Below are positions 7,461 to 15,488 of a stretch of DNA of 35,199 bases, in pieces. Every line of letters begins with the position of its first letter. Position 1 is the first letter of the stretch. The notes beneath the pieces were generated by a model. The model saw only the letters and a program-made list of their open reading frames with translations. It did no database searches and was not told where the DNA came from. A program made the translations under genes and the position numbers. Source of the stretch: JASGDB01 sp049841315 (GTDB lineage Bacteria > Bacteroidota > Bacteroidia > Flavobacteriales > Weeksellaceae); the NCBI GenBank assembly GCA_049841315.1, contig JASGDB010000127.1:1-35199 (forward strand). Direction: 5' to 3'.

Positions 7461-8351
7461 ATGAAAAACATCGTCGTAATCGGAGCCGGAACTATGGGAA
7501 ACGGAATTGCCCACACTTTTGCACAAAGCGGTTTTAAAGTCAATCTTACTGATGTAAAACAGGAAAACCTTGACAGAGCCTTGAAAACCATTACCGCCAA
7601 CCTCGACAGAATCATTGCGAAAGGCAACCTCACCGAAGAACAAAAAGCCGAAACACTCGGGAATATCACGACTTTTACGGATTTGAAAACAGCTGTGGAA
7701 AATGCAGATTTAATCGTGGAAGCGGCAACCGAAAATCTGGATTTGAAGCTGAAAATTTTTGCGCAGATGGACGAATTTTCTCCTGAAAATTGCATTTTGG
7801 CAACGAATACTTCTTCCATTTCGATTACACAGATTGCGGCAGCAACGAAAAGACCGGAAAAAGTGATTGGAATGCACTTTATGAATCCCGTTCCGATTAT
7901 GAAACTCGTGGAAATCATCAAAGGCTACTCCACTTCCAAAGAAACGTTTGATATGATTTTTGAAATATCGAAAACGCTGGAAAAAGTTCCTGTGGAAGTA
8001 AACGATTATCCCGGATTTGTAGCCAATAGAATCCTGATGCCGATGATTAACGAAGCGATTGAAACCCTATACAACGGCGTTGCAGGCGTGGAAGAAATCG
8101 ATACCGTGATGAAACTCGGAATGGCGCACCCGATGGGGCCTTTGCAATTAGCGGATTTCATCGGGCTGGACGTATGTTTGGCGATTTTAAATGTAATGTA
8201 CGACGGTTTCAAAAATCCGAAATACGCTCCGAATCCATTGCTTGTAAATATGGTAATGGCAGGGAAAAAAGGCGTAAAATCAGGTGAAGGTTTCTATGAT
8301 TATTCCGAAAGCAAGAAAGCGGAAAAAGTGTCGAAAATGTTTGCAAAATAA
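7461..8351 (+). CDS. hbd: 3-hydroxybutyryl-CoA / 3-hydroxyacyl-CoA dehydrogenase
   Basis: A 296-residue single-function dehydrogenase that oxidises a 3-hydroxyacyl-CoA to the 3-oxoacyl-CoA with NAD(P), or runs in reverse, in the cytoplasm. The N-terminal Rossmann fold has GAGTMGNGIA at 8-17 and NTSSISIT about 100 residues later. HFMNPVPIMKLVEI carries the conserved histidine of the active site. FVANRILMPMINEA and AHPMGPLQLADFIGLDV belong to the C-terminal domain. Length and layout fit the butyryl/short-chain type (Hbd/PaaH) and not the large FadB fusion. A membrane protein gene follows after 18 bases and may be co-transcribed. Confidence 0.94.
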   Translation: MKNIVVIGAGTMGNGIAHTFAQSGFKVNLTDVKQENLDRALKTITANLDRIIAKGNLTEEQKAETLGNITTFTDLKTAVENADLIVEAATENLDLKLKIFAQMDEFSPENCILATNTSSISITQIAAATKRPEKVIGMHFMNPVPIMKLVEIIKGYSTSKETFDMIFEISKTLEKVPVEVNDYPGFVANRILMPMINEAIETLYNGVAGVEEIDTVMKLGMAHPMGPLQLADFIGLDVCLAILNVMYDGFKNPKYAPNPLLVNMVMAGKKGVKSGEGFYDYSESKKAEKVSKMFAK

Positions 8352-8369
8352 GTTCATTACCAATACAAT

Positions 8370-9701
8370 ATGATTCTGAATTCCAACAGAAACCGTGAAA
8401 AATTCATCCAGATTTCATTAATTGTAATGACATTGGTGATGATTATCCTGCGATTTCTGCTCAATGAAAAAGGAAGAACCAATCCTGATTCCATACGTTT
8501 CATGAGGACTTCTGAGGCTTTTCCCGTGATTGACAATACGGTTACGCCCATGGGTTATCCTCTCAGTCTGAAATTTCTGACTTTATTCGGATTAGATGAA
8601 TTTTGGGCGAGCAAAGTCATCGGAATCGGTGCTTATCTTTTCATTGTCTGGTTTGCGTGGAAAAAGAAATTTTATCTGAAAGAAGCTGTTCTCATCGGAG
8701 GTTTGGTGAGCTACGTTTCTATTTTTTCGTATACGATGAGCGAACCGCTGATGCTGCCTTTTGTGTTCGTTTTCCTGTATATTTCCAGAAATGTGATTGT
8801 AGGAAATTATTCGTCCTCCACATCGCTTTTGTATCTGAGCCTTATGCTGATTCTGATGTACAACATCCGTTACAGCGCGCTGTTTTTCATGGGAGGAGCT
8901 TCACTTTACGGCATCATTTCATGGCGAAAAAAATACGGAAAAGCATTTTTCTTTTCGGGAATAACCGGAATGATATTTATGGTACTGTACAAATTTCTGT
9001 TTATTGATTATTTCAATGAGCAATACGTGGAACAGTTCCTGAATATCGGGCTTCATCCTACTTCAAAACTTCTCGTTGAACTTTTTCAGGGATTGACGAC
9101 CAGTTTTAATCCGTTTATCCATATTGCCAATCCCGGAGGCGGAATGATTAATTACGGAATCTACGGAATCGGTGCGCTCAATATTCTGCTGATTATTTTT
9201 CTTTTTATAAAAAATCCGCTTTCGGAAACCGAAAAATATTTTGTGCTTATCGGTGTTACGGGAATTCTCTGTTCCTATTTTGTCCAGTATTTTTATTCTG
9301 TCAATGCGATAGATTACCGGCTGCTTTCTCCTTTCATCTTATCATTATGGATAGTGGAGTTTAAAAAATTGTATCAGATTTTCGGAAAACTCACGTACGG
9401 AATTACAGTTCTGAGCTTATTGACGGGCTTTACATTCAGCTGGCTTTCAAAAGGGAATTATCTGGAAAACAGAAAAGAAATTCGGAAATTCCTTGCGGAA
9501 GAAAATCTCGAAACAGCACCTTTGAAATTCTATGTTCCCGACGAAAAAGACCTTCCGAGAGTGAAGATAGCAGAACTCGTAAGCACCGTAAATCCGAGGG
9601 TTTCCATGACGTTCAAACCGGAAGACACTCTCCAGCGTACTACACTTTATGCGGAAAGAGTTTTAAGAAAAATTAAAATCCAAAAGAATAAATATCAATA
9701 A
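8370..9701 (+). CDS. polytopic membrane protein, glycosyltransferase-like
   Basis: A 443-residue protein with many hydrophobic spans (I judge about nine to eleven), starting at residues 10-29, and a soluble C-terminal piece of about 60 residues (NLETAPLKFYVPDEKDLPR onward). Span arrangement and length resemble flavobacterial membrane proteins related to GT39/ArnT-type glycosyltransferases. I do not see a convincing catalytic acidic motif in the first loop (EKGRTNPDSIRFMRTSEAF occupies that place), so the function is open. It starts 18 bases after the hydroxyacyl-CoA dehydrogenase, which suggests co-transcription, although no functional link is obvious. Confidence 0.8.
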   Translation: MILNSNRNREKFIQISLIVMTLVMIILRFLLNEKGRTNPDSIRFMRTSEAFPVIDNTVTPMGYPLSLKFLTLFGLDEFWASKVIGIGAYLFIVWFAWKKKFYLKEAVLIGGLVSYVSIFSYTMSEPLMLPFVFVFLYISRNVIVGNYSSSTSLLYLSLMLILMYNIRYSALFFMGGASLYGIISWRKKYGKAFFFSGITGMIFMVLYKFLFIDYFNEQYVEQFLNIGLHPTSKLLVELFQGLTTSFNPFIHIANPGGGMINYGIYGIGALNILLIIFLFIKNPLSETEKYFVLIGVTGILCSYFVQYFYSVNAIDYRLLSPFILSLWIVEFKKLYQIFGKLTYGITVLSLLTGFTFSWLSKGNYLENRKEIRKFLAEENLETAPLKFYVPDEKDLPRVKIAELVSTVNPRVSMTFKPEDTLQRTTLYAERVLRKIKIQKNKYQ

Positions 9702-9708
9702 AAATTTT

Positions 9709-9716
9709 TATCTTTG
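9709..9716 (+). promoter_or_regulatory. -7 promoter element of the acidic small protein gene
   Basis: TATCTTTG fits TAnnTTTG and lies 22 bases before the ATG at 9739. It shows the small gene can be transcribed separately from the membrane protein gene that ends at 9701. Confidence 0.55.
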
Positions 9717-9738
9717 GTGAAGTTTAAAACCTATTACA

Positions 9739-9978
9739 ATGAAATTACCAAAGTTTTTACTGGCAGATAATTTAGATTTTCCTGAAGATTTATTTGTCGT
9801 TCACACTGAGTATCCGCGATTTATCCTGAATGTAGAGGAAGAAGAAGTGGAATGGCTGGATGACCTTGAAGGAGACGATGAAGAAACCATGGCAGACGAA
9901 GCTACAAAAGTAGTGGAAGCCGCATTCAAATGGTGTGATGACGAACTCGCCCGTTACGACGACGAAGAGGAAGAATAA
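9739..9978 (+). CDS. small acidic hypothetical protein
   Basis: 79 residues, extremely acidic, beginning MKLPKFLLADNLDFPEDLFV and ending in an Asp/Glu run (DELARYDDEEEE). It has no signal peptide, membrane segment or known catalytic motif. Its own -7 element (9709-9716) and terminator (9991-10016) and codon use like its neighbours show that it is a real single-gene unit. I know no function for it; a cytoplasmic binding or regulatory role would be a guess. Confidence 0.85.
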   Translation: MKLPKFLLADNLDFPEDLFVVHTEYPRFILNVEEEEVEWLDDLEGDDEETMADEATKVVEAAFKWCDDELARYDDEEEE

Positions 9979-9990
9979 TCAAAAAGCAAA

Positions 9991-10016
9991 AGGAACTCGT
10001 TTGAGTTCCTTTTTTA
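9991..10016 (+). terminator. Rho-independent terminator
   Basis: AGGAACTC and GAGTTCCT form a perfect 8-bp stem around GTTT, followed by six T. It ends the small acidic protein gene and sits 16 bases before the convergent META-domain gene end. Confidence 0.88.
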
Positions 10017-10031
10017 TTTCTGTGCTTTCAA

Positions 10032-10445
10032 TTAATTCTTATTGAATTTCATAAGCAGTAAATTGTCTTTGTAAAGTTCCAGCGTATTTCCATTTACCGC
10101 ATATCGGTTGGCTTCGGAAAGCATTTTCAGGAAATTCTTTTCAATGCTCATATTTTCGCACATTTTTTTCGTGGAAGCGAGTTCTCCCGCTTTGAAATCT
10201 CCCGTCGAAGTATTCAGAGTAAGGTTGCCGAAATAGGTATTGCAACCCGCATTTCCGGTGAGTCTTCCTGCTTCTACTTTCAATGTCGGTGTATTGCCTT
10301 TTACCTGTTCGGTAAGTGTCCAGCTGCTTTCCGCAATCGACGGCTGTGCTTTTCCTGCGGCAGTTCCGGAAGTAGCCATTGATGAACAGGATGCCATTAA
10401 AACGGCTGTGCTTATGATGAAAATAAACTTTTTACTCACACTCAT
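10032..10445 (-). CDS. META domain (HslJ-like) lipoprotein
   Basis: With the start at 10445 the protein is 137 residues. MSVSKKFIFIISTAVLMASC is a lipoprotein signal peptide with lipobox LMAS-C, so Cys20 is lipidated. The mature part is a META domain: SSWTLTEQVKGNTPTLKVEA, then RLTGNAGCNTYFGNL, then ELASTKKMCENMSIEKNFLKML. This is the pattern of HslJ-type proteins, often linked to motility, heat shock or envelope stress; the role here is not known. The frame continues upstream to 10535, but that would overlap the likely promoter at 10533-10540 and lose the signal peptide. It lies 102 bases downstream of pheT on the same strand. Confidence 0.9.
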   Translation of the reverse strand: MSVSKKFIFIISTAVLMASCSSMATSGTAAGKAQPSIAESSWTLTEQVKGNTPTLKVEAGRLTGNAGCNTYFGNLTLNTSTGDFKAGELASTKKMCENMSIEKNFLKMLSEANRYAVNGNTLELYKDNLLLMKFNKN

Positions 10446-10532
10446 TTTTATATGATTTTGGCGTTCGTGAAATATATTCATCGACTTAAGGGAGATAATC
10501 TTCGATTTCATTTTTTTTAATTTTGAATATAC

Positions 10533-10540
10533 CAAATGTA
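10533..10540 (-). promoter_or_regulatory. -7 promoter element of META-domain gene
   Basis: TACATTTG on the minus strand fits TAnnTTTG and starts a few bases after the pheT stop codon, giving a leader of about 80 nt to the start at 10445. Confidence 0.5.
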
Positions 10541-10547
10541 AGGAAAA

Positions 10548-12947
10548 TTATCTCAGCTGTGCAGCATATTCTTTCTCAAATGTTTTGATTAATGCATTCA
10601 TCACACCTGCAATCTCCTTGTCTTCCATGGTTTTTTCTTCGTTCAGAAGCTCAAAACTCAATGCGTAGGATTTCTTTCCTTCAGGAAGATTTTTGCCTTC
10701 GTATACATCAAACAGATTCACCGATTTCAGATACGGAGATTTGTTTTTAAACGCCGATTTATACAATTCCGCATACGTTACGTTTTTGTCTAAAAGCAAC
10801 GCCAAATCCCTTCTGATTTTGTTGAATTTCGGAATATCCGCAAACACCAGATTTTCTTTTGAACGAAGCGACTGAGCGGTTTCAAGCTCTATTTCAGCAT
10901 AAAACACTTCCTGCTCGATGTCGAATTCTTTCAATAATCCGGGAGCTACTTTTCCTAATCTCGCCAGCACTTTTCCACCGGATGAAAATTCCAGAGCATC
11001 GGAAAAACGGGAATCTTCCAGAGATTTTTCCTCAATTTCCACATTCAGTTTCTGAAGCAAAACGTTCAGATAGCCTTTCAAATAATAGAAATCGGTTGCG
11101 GATTTCGGCAGAAGCCAGTTTTCAGGATGATTTCTGCCGGAAGTAAGAACTGCCAGCTGTTTTCTTTCCTCGTATTTCGCTCTTTTATGATATATTTTCC
11201 CAAATTCAAAAAACTTGATGTCAGGATTTTTACGGTTAATGTTGTACGCCGTATTTTCCAGAAGTCCTTCCAGCAGAGATTTTCTCATAAACGCAAGGTC
11301 GGAACTCAACGGATTCAGAAGTTTCACTGCATCCGTTTCATCTTTCACGGAAGTCAGGGAATTGTTCATCACTTCATGGAAACCGTTGCTCTGCAAAGCT
11401 CTTGCCCACGTATTTTCCAGCTCATCCTGGTCGTTAAAGCGGAGTTTTACAGGCGTAAAGGAAATTTTCTGCGGAGCATCCACTTTGTTGTAACCGTAAA
11501 TTCTGAGGATTTCCTCAATTACGTCGATTTCGCGGGTTACATCCGCTCTGTAAGCCGGAACGGAAATTTCCAGACCATTCTGAATTTCGTTCAGAATATT
11601 GATTTCCAGAGCTTTTAAAATTCCTTTTATCTTTTCTCTGTGAATTTTCGTTCCTAAAATCTGCTCGATTTTTGAGAAACGCAGAATGATATAATTATCT
11701 TCAATTTTTTTGGAATACTGTTCCAGAATCTGTCCGGTCAGCTTTCCGCCGGAAACTTCTTCGATGAGTTTAATGGCGTGGGTAATGGCAGTGCGCGTAT
11801 TGTTTGGGTCCACTCCCCTTTCAAAACGGAACGAAGCATCCGTATTCAGTCCGTGGAATTTTGCTCCTTTTCTCACCGCAACAGGATTGAAATAAGCACT
11901 TTCCAGAAATATCGTTTTTGTCGATTCCGAAACTCCGGATTCCGCACCGCCGAAAACTCCGGCAATGCACAAAGGCCGGTTGTCGCCGTCTTTAATCATG
12001 ATTTCGATTCCGTTCAGGGTACGTTCCACACCGTCGAGGGTTTTGAATTTCGTTCCTGCTTTTGCCGTTCCTACTTTCACCGTTTTTTTTGCAATTTTAT
12101 CGGCATCAAAGGCGTGCAGAGGCTGTCCCAAACCGTGAAGAATATAGTTGGTAACATCCACCACGTTATTGATTGGCGCCAGTCCGATAGCTTTCAAAGC
12201 GTTTTTCAGCCAGTCGGGAGATTCCTTGATTTCTACATTTTCGATAACAGCTCCGATGTATCGAGGAGTAAGGTTTTCATCTTCCACTTCGAGCTTAAAA
12301 TCGTGCTGACCTTTGATTTCAACGGGAACGGATTTTACTTTTTCAAATTCCGATTTCATGTCGTTGGAAATCAGGAATGCGTTCAAATCCCTTGCTACAC
12401 CGTAATGAGACATGGCATCCGTTCTGTTCGGAGTGAGCCCGATTTCGTAAACGCTGTCATTCACCAGCTCAAAATAATCCGCAAACGGAGTTCCGATTTT
12501 GAATTTTTCTTCATCCAGAACCATGATTCCGCCGTGGTCGTCGCTCAGTCCCAATTCATCTTCCGCACAAATCATTCCCTGCGAAACTTCACCTCGGATT
12601 TTGGCTTCTTTGATTTCAAAAGAGCTTCCGTCCTTAGCATAGATTTTCGTTCCGACTACCGCTACGGGAACGGTTTGCCCGGCATCCACGTTCGGTGCTC
12701 CGCAGACGATGTTCAGGATTTTTCCTTTTCCGATGTCTACGGTTGTTTTTTTCAGTTTGTCGGCGTTGGGATGTTTTTCAGAGGTGAGAACTTTTCCTAC
12801 GATAATCCCTTCGAGGCTTCCTTTTACGCTTTCATATTGCTCGATTCCTTCTACTTCCAGACCAATATCAGTGAGATATTCCGCAGTTTTTTCGGGTTTA
12901 AGGTCTGTTTTAATGTATTTCTTCAGCCAGTTGTCGGAGATTTTCAT
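10548..12947 (-). CDS. pheT: phenylalanine--tRNA ligase beta subunit
   Basis: 799 residues, full length for bacterial PheT, which pairs with PheS as an alpha2-beta2 enzyme to charge tRNA-Phe. Domains in order: N-terminal MKISDNWLKKYI; EMAP-like tRNA-binding domain at about 40-150 (GKVLTSEKHPNADKLK, VCGAPNV); B3/B4 editing domain at about 200-380 (LTPNRTDAMSHYGVARDL before it); B5 domain; catalytic-like core with SDLAFMRKSLLEGLL; FDX-ACB anticodon-binding domain at about 705-799, starting FADIPKFNKIRRDLALLLD. pheS is not adjacent, so the two subunits are encoded apart here. No clean TAnnTTTG element is seen upstream; GATATTTG near 12997 is one mismatch away. Confidence 0.98.
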   Translation of the reverse strand: MKISDNWLKKYIKTDLKPEKTAEYLTDIGLEVEGIEQYESVKGSLEGIIVGKVLTSEKHPNADKLKKTTVDIGKGKILNIVCGAPNVDAGQTVPVAVVGTKIYAKDGSSFEIKEAKIRGEVSQGMICAEDELGLSDDHGGIMVLDEEKFKIGTPFADYFELVNDSVYEIGLTPNRTDAMSHYGVARDLNAFLISNDMKSEFEKVKSVPVEIKGQHDFKLEVEDENLTPRYIGAVIENVEIKESPDWLKNALKAIGLAPINNVVDVTNYILHGLGQPLHAFDADKIAKKTVKVGTAKAGTKFKTLDGVERTLNGIEIMIKDGDNRPLCIAGVFGGAESGVSESTKTIFLESAYFNPVAVRKGAKFHGLNTDASFRFERGVDPNNTRTAITHAIKLIEEVSGGKLTGQILEQYSKKIEDNYIILRFSKIEQILGTKIHREKIKGILKALEINILNEIQNGLEISVPAYRADVTREIDVIEEILRIYGYNKVDAPQKISFTPVKLRFNDQDELENTWARALQSNGFHEVMNNSLTSVKDETDAVKLLNPLSSDLAFMRKSLLEGLLENTAYNINRKNPDIKFFEFGKIYHKRAKYEERKQLAVLTSGRNHPENWLLPKSATDFYYLKGYLNVLLQKLNVEIEEKSLEDSRFSDALEFSSGGKVLARLGKVAPGLLKEFDIEQEVFYAEIELETAQSLRSKENLVFADIPKFNKIRRDLALLLDKNVTYAELYKSAFKNKSPYLKSVNLFDVYEGKNLPEGKKSYALSFELLNEEKTMEDKEIAGVMNALIKTFEKEYAAQLR

Positions 12948-13166
12948 GTTCTTTAATTTGAGATTCGGAATTTCAAAAACCGTTTTAAGGGTGCAAATAT
13001 CGTGATTTTTTAGATGACAGAAAAATATAGAGCGGATGAAAATTTTATGATGCAGATTGTCTTAAACTATCGGTTGAATTGTTTTGTAAATTTGAGAATA
13101 ATAGAATTTCATTTTTAAACTTTTTTAAATTTAAAATAAATCTTCCGCAAAAACACATCAAAGAAA

Positions 13167-13218
13167 ACAGCCGTAAAGCGTTTTAAATACGTTCTTTACG
13201 ACTGTTTTTGTTTTTTTT
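13167..13218 (-). terminator. terminator hairpin after OmpA-family gene
   Basis: ACAGCCGTAAAG and CTTTACGACTGT pair over 12 bp with one mismatch (a wobble pair on the transcript), with a 15-nt loop and T-rich sequence on both sides. It lies about 60 bases past the OmpA-family stop codon. The rest of 12948-13266 (AT-rich, about 320 bases) shows no gene that I can support. Confidence 0.65.
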
Positions 13219-13266
13219 TGAAATGAAATAACCGGCAGTAATTAGCGAGTACCAGAACGTCCGGTG

Positions 13267-14151
13267 TTAATTCATTTTCACAAACTCCACTCTTCTGTTT
13301 TGGGATTTCCCGTTGGCTGTGGAATTATCTGAAACAGGTTCTGTGTCGCCTTTTCCGTCGGTTTCAAGACGGGTTGCACTGATTCCGTATTTTTTGACCA
13401 GTTCATTTTTTACGGATTCTGCTCTTTGTTTGGAAAGCGTGAGATTGGCGTCTTTTTTTCCGTCGTAATCGGTATGTCCGATGATTTTCAGTTTTAAGGA
13501 AGATTCCTGTTTCAGAACTTCGGCAATCTGACTGATAATGTCGCTGGATTCCGGTTTTATCGCAGATGAATTGGTAGCAAACAAAATAGCGTTGGTAGAA
13601 AACCGTCCTTCTTTCAGAATTTTGGAACGCAAATCGTCTTCCGAAGAAGCCAGCCGCAGATTAGAAATGTAGAAATAATTTCCCTCTTTGGCTTCGTAAC
13701 GGCTGAACAGAATGGAATTCAGGGCTTGTCCGTTTTCAAATGCCTGCGGCAAATCCCAGATTTTTTCGCCGTCGAGATACACACGAAGCCGCTGTTTTTG
13801 TTTCCAGATTTGCACTTTTATCTGATTGTTGTTTACGTTAAAAGAATTAAGAGATTTCAGTCTGTTCACGTAATAACAGCCTTCCACAGGCTTGTTGTTT
13901 ACCAAACCTCTGTAATTGATTTTTTTATCAAAACAATGCCTTTCTTTGGGTTTCAGTTTGGTTTCTTCCAGATTGTAAAAAACTGAATTTTTACCGACCA
14001 GCATTTCGTAATCCGCACAAAGCGACGGATTTTTCCTGCAAAGGGAATCCAGTCTTTTCTTGTCTTTCTTTTCCTGCTGAGAAGTTCTGGTCTGCGAAAA
14101 AACAAAGACAGGAACAGCAAACAGCAATAACAGCAATATCAAATTTTTCAT
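13267..14151 (-). CDS. OmpA family protein
   Basis: With the start at 14151 it is 294 residues. MKNLILLLLLFAVPVFVFSQ is a signal peptide. The middle (about 30-180) contains a domain that probably folds as a beta-sandwich (VQIWKQKQRLRVYLDGEKIW, then NYFYISNLRLA). The last 110 residues are an OmpA-like peptidoglycan-binding domain: ILFATNSSAIKPESSDIISQ, IGHTDYDGKKDANLTLSKQR, RLETDGKGDTEPV and QNRRVEFVK. It should sit in the periplasm or outer membrane and bind peptidoglycan through the D/R pair of TD..L...R. The frame runs upstream to 14235, but those residues lack a signal sequence. Confidence 0.92.
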   Translation of the reverse strand: MKNLILLLLLFAVPVFVFSQTRTSQQEKKDKKRLDSLCRKNPSLCADYEMLVGKNSVFYNLEETKLKPKERHCFDKKINYRGLVNNKPVEGCYYVNRLKSLNSFNVNNNQIKVQIWKQKQRLRVYLDGEKIWDLPQAFENGQALNSILFSRYEAKEGNYFYISNLRLASSEDDLRSKILKEGRFSTNAILFATNSSAIKPESSDIISQIAEVLKQESSLKLKIIGHTDYDGKKDANLTLSKQRAESVKNELVKKYGISATRLETDGKGDTEPVSDNSTANGKSQNRRVEFVKMN

Positions 14152-14280
14152 AGTTATGGTTTTTATGATTGTTTTGGTATTTTTCAAAAAACATTTCACA
14201 AAGTTGGCGGTACTTTTTTTCTGACGGTATCGCATAATGATGTGTATTGATGATTTTTCAAAAAAATTAAATTATTTTTT

Positions 14281-14305
14281 TGTACTGATTGTTTCCGTAC
14301 ATTTG
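14281..14305 (+). promoter_or_regulatory. TacAT-type promoter with candidate operator
   Basis: TACATTTG at 14298-14305 fits TAnnTTTG and lies 17 bases before the antitoxin ATG; a TTG at 14280-14282 is 15 bases upstream. An inverted repeat TGTAC (14281-14285) and GTACA (14297-14301) brackets the spacer and overlaps the -7 element. That is where an autoregulating antitoxin would be expected to bind; the operator role is inference. Confidence 0.5.
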
Positions 14306-14322
14306 CAGAAATAATCGAAAGT

Positions 14323-14613
14323 ATGAGTACAGCAATTAAAGAACAAACAAGATTTGATGCACGGCTTCCCAAAGAGCAAAAACAATTCTTTGAAAAAGCT
14401 GCCTATTTGGGTGGTTTCAGAAATCTTACCGATTTCATTATTCTTACCGTTCAAGAAAAAGCAAAGGAAATCATCAAGGAAAAAGAACAAATAATTGCCT
14501 CCGAAAAAGACAGTAAGATATTTTTTGATGCCATTACCAATCTAAAAAAACCGTCAAAAACATTGAAAAACGCTTTGAAAGATTATAATGCTTTTATTGA
14601 AAATCAAGAGTAA
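14323..14613 (+). CDS. DUF1778 (TacA-like) antitoxin
   Basis: 96 residues, with the DUF1778 pattern: N-terminal ribbon-helix-helix (KEQTRFDARLPKEQKQFFEK, AAYLGGFRNLTDFIILTVQE) and a long charged C-terminal helix (about 48-96) that would wrap around and neutralise the toxin. DUF1778 antitoxins pair with GNAT acetyltransferase toxins, and one follows after five bases. The N-terminal part should also bind the promoter, where an inverted repeat is visible (14281-14301). Expected in the cytoplasm. Confidence 0.9.
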   Translation: MSTAIKEQTRFDARLPKEQKQFFEKAAYLGGFRNLTDFIILTVQEKAKEIIKEKEQIIASEKDSKIFFDAITNLKKPSKTLKNALKDYNAFIENQE

Positions 14614-14618
14614 AAAAG

Positions 14619-15113
14619 ATGATTGAACTATTGGACAAAAATCACAATCGCAACGATTTTGATTGTGGAAAAGAACTCTTGAACAATTATCTGAAAAATC
14701 AGGCAGGACAAGACATTAAACGAAAATTGTCCGCCTGTTTTGTGCTATCCGAAAACGAAACCAATACAATTAAAGGTTATTACACACTTTCAAATAACAG
14801 CATTTCTTTGAGCAGTTTCCCCGAAGAAATCCAAAAGAAATTGCCAAAATCTTATACGTCTATTCCTACAACATTGCTTGGAAGATTGGCGATAAACAAA
14901 AACTTTCAAGGAAAAGGAATTGGGAAAATTTTACTGATTGATGCCTTAAAAAGAAGCTACGAACTTTCAAAAGAGATAGGTTCATTTGCCGTAATCGTTG
15001 ACCCGATAGACGAAGAAGCGGAGAATTTTTACAAGAAATACGATTTTATAAAACTTCCCGACAGCGGAAAAATGTTTATCGCTATCAAAACTCTGAAAGA
15101 ACTTTTTGAATAA
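14619..15113 (+). CDS. GNAT acetyltransferase toxin (TacT/AtaT type)
   Basis: 164 residues of the GNAT fold. The N-terminus LLDKNHNRNDFDCGKELLNN is the usual opening of TacT-like toxins (...F.CG...L..YL). The acetyl-CoA loop is NFQGKGIGKILL (Q/R-x-x-G-x-G/A form), and NFYKKYDFIKLP contains the C-terminal tyrosine that acts as general acid in the family. Family members acetylate the amino group of charged tRNAs and stop translation; which tRNA is targeted here cannot be told. All core motifs are intact, so I expect it to be active. It forms an operon with the antitoxin upstream. Confidence 0.92.
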   Translation: MIELLDKNHNRNDFDCGKELLNNYLKNQAGQDIKRKLSACFVLSENETNTIKGYYTLSNNSISLSSFPEEIQKKLPKSYTSIPTTLLGRLAINKNFQGKGIGKILLIDALKRSYELSKEIGSFAVIVDPIDEEAENFYKKYDFIKLPDSGKMFIAIKTLKELFE

Positions 15114-15161
15114 AAAACAGGTAAAAAACGTATTCGTTAAAGAAGCGAAGCAATCTTGCAC

Positions 15162-15190
15162 AAGGGTGGGTACAAATTGCACCTACCCTT
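15162..15190 (+). terminator. hairpin after the toxin-antitoxin operon
   Basis: AAGGGTGGGT and ACCTACCCTT pair over 10 bp (one wobble pair) with a nine-base loop and a short T run, 49 bases past the toxin stop codon. It could be a terminator, or the edge of the repeat-rich gap that follows. Confidence 0.5.
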
Positions 15191-15304
15191 TTATGAATTT
15201 TCGATTCAGCAAAACGAAATTTCTATTACAACCAGCTAACAGTTTTTGGATTATGCTTCGCAGAAGCATTCTGTTCATTGAAATTGATGTATTTATTGGG
15301 CATT

Positions 15305-15360
15305 AGCTCCGTTAGGAGCGGTCTGTTAATTTTTCAGGTCGCTCCTGACGGAGCTTTTTT
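15305..15360 (+). terminator. large GC-rich hairpin with T run
   Basis: AGCTCCGTTAGGAGCG and CGCTCCTGACGGAGCT form a 16-bp stem with a single wobble position and a 19-nt loop, followed by six T. Each arm also contains its own CTCC/GGAG mini-palindrome, so it can fold in two ways. It would work as a strong terminator for read-through from the toxin operon and is probably the core of an interspersed repeat. Confidence 0.7.
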
Positions 15361-15458
15361 ACGAATCATTTATTTTCTATGAACAGTTTATTCCTACGGA
15401 ACATTTCAGATTTATATAACGATAATCAGCAAAATGAAATTTCTATTGATAAATGAAT

Positions 15459-15466
15459 TAGATTTG
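15459..15466 (+). promoter_or_regulatory. -7 promoter element of the sensor kinase gene
   Basis: TAGATTTG fits TAnnTTTG and lies 22 bases before the GTG start at 15489. It is located inside the downstream repeat unit (between CAGCAAAA and CAGCTAA) and is absent from the upstream unit. Confidence 0.5.
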
Positions 15467-15488
15467 TATTCAGCTAATTTTAAAACCA

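Larger units (their letters stand above)
15207..15477 (+). repeat. composite repeat region between toxin and sensor kinase
   Basis: The 375-base gap holds no gene. A direct repeat of 21 bases, 20 identical, occurs at 15207-15227 and 15427-15447 (CAGCAAAAYGAAATTTCTAT), each followed further on by CAGCTAA (15233-15239, 15471-15477). Between them are a small TGCTTCGCAGAAGCA palindrome near 15254-15268 and a large hairpin at 15305-15355. The arrangement looks like nested copies of short interspersed repeats, as often seen in flavobacterial genomes. Confidence 0.65.

Noticed and set aside
8370..9701. Firm call of a GT39 or ArnT glycosyltransferase
   Set aside because: Only length and span pattern fit; I could not see the acidic catalytic motif, so the call stays general.
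11778..12956. 392-codon open frame opposite pheT
   Set aside because: It is the antisense of a certain gene and its open state follows from pheT codon use; the composition (Phe, Arg, Ser-rich) is typical of such shadows. The same holds for long frames opposite truA (6542-7336) and the sensor kinase (16647-17234).
15207..15447. Possible CRISPR-like repeats
   Set aside because: Only two copies, 220 bases apart, with unrelated sequence between and no cas genes.
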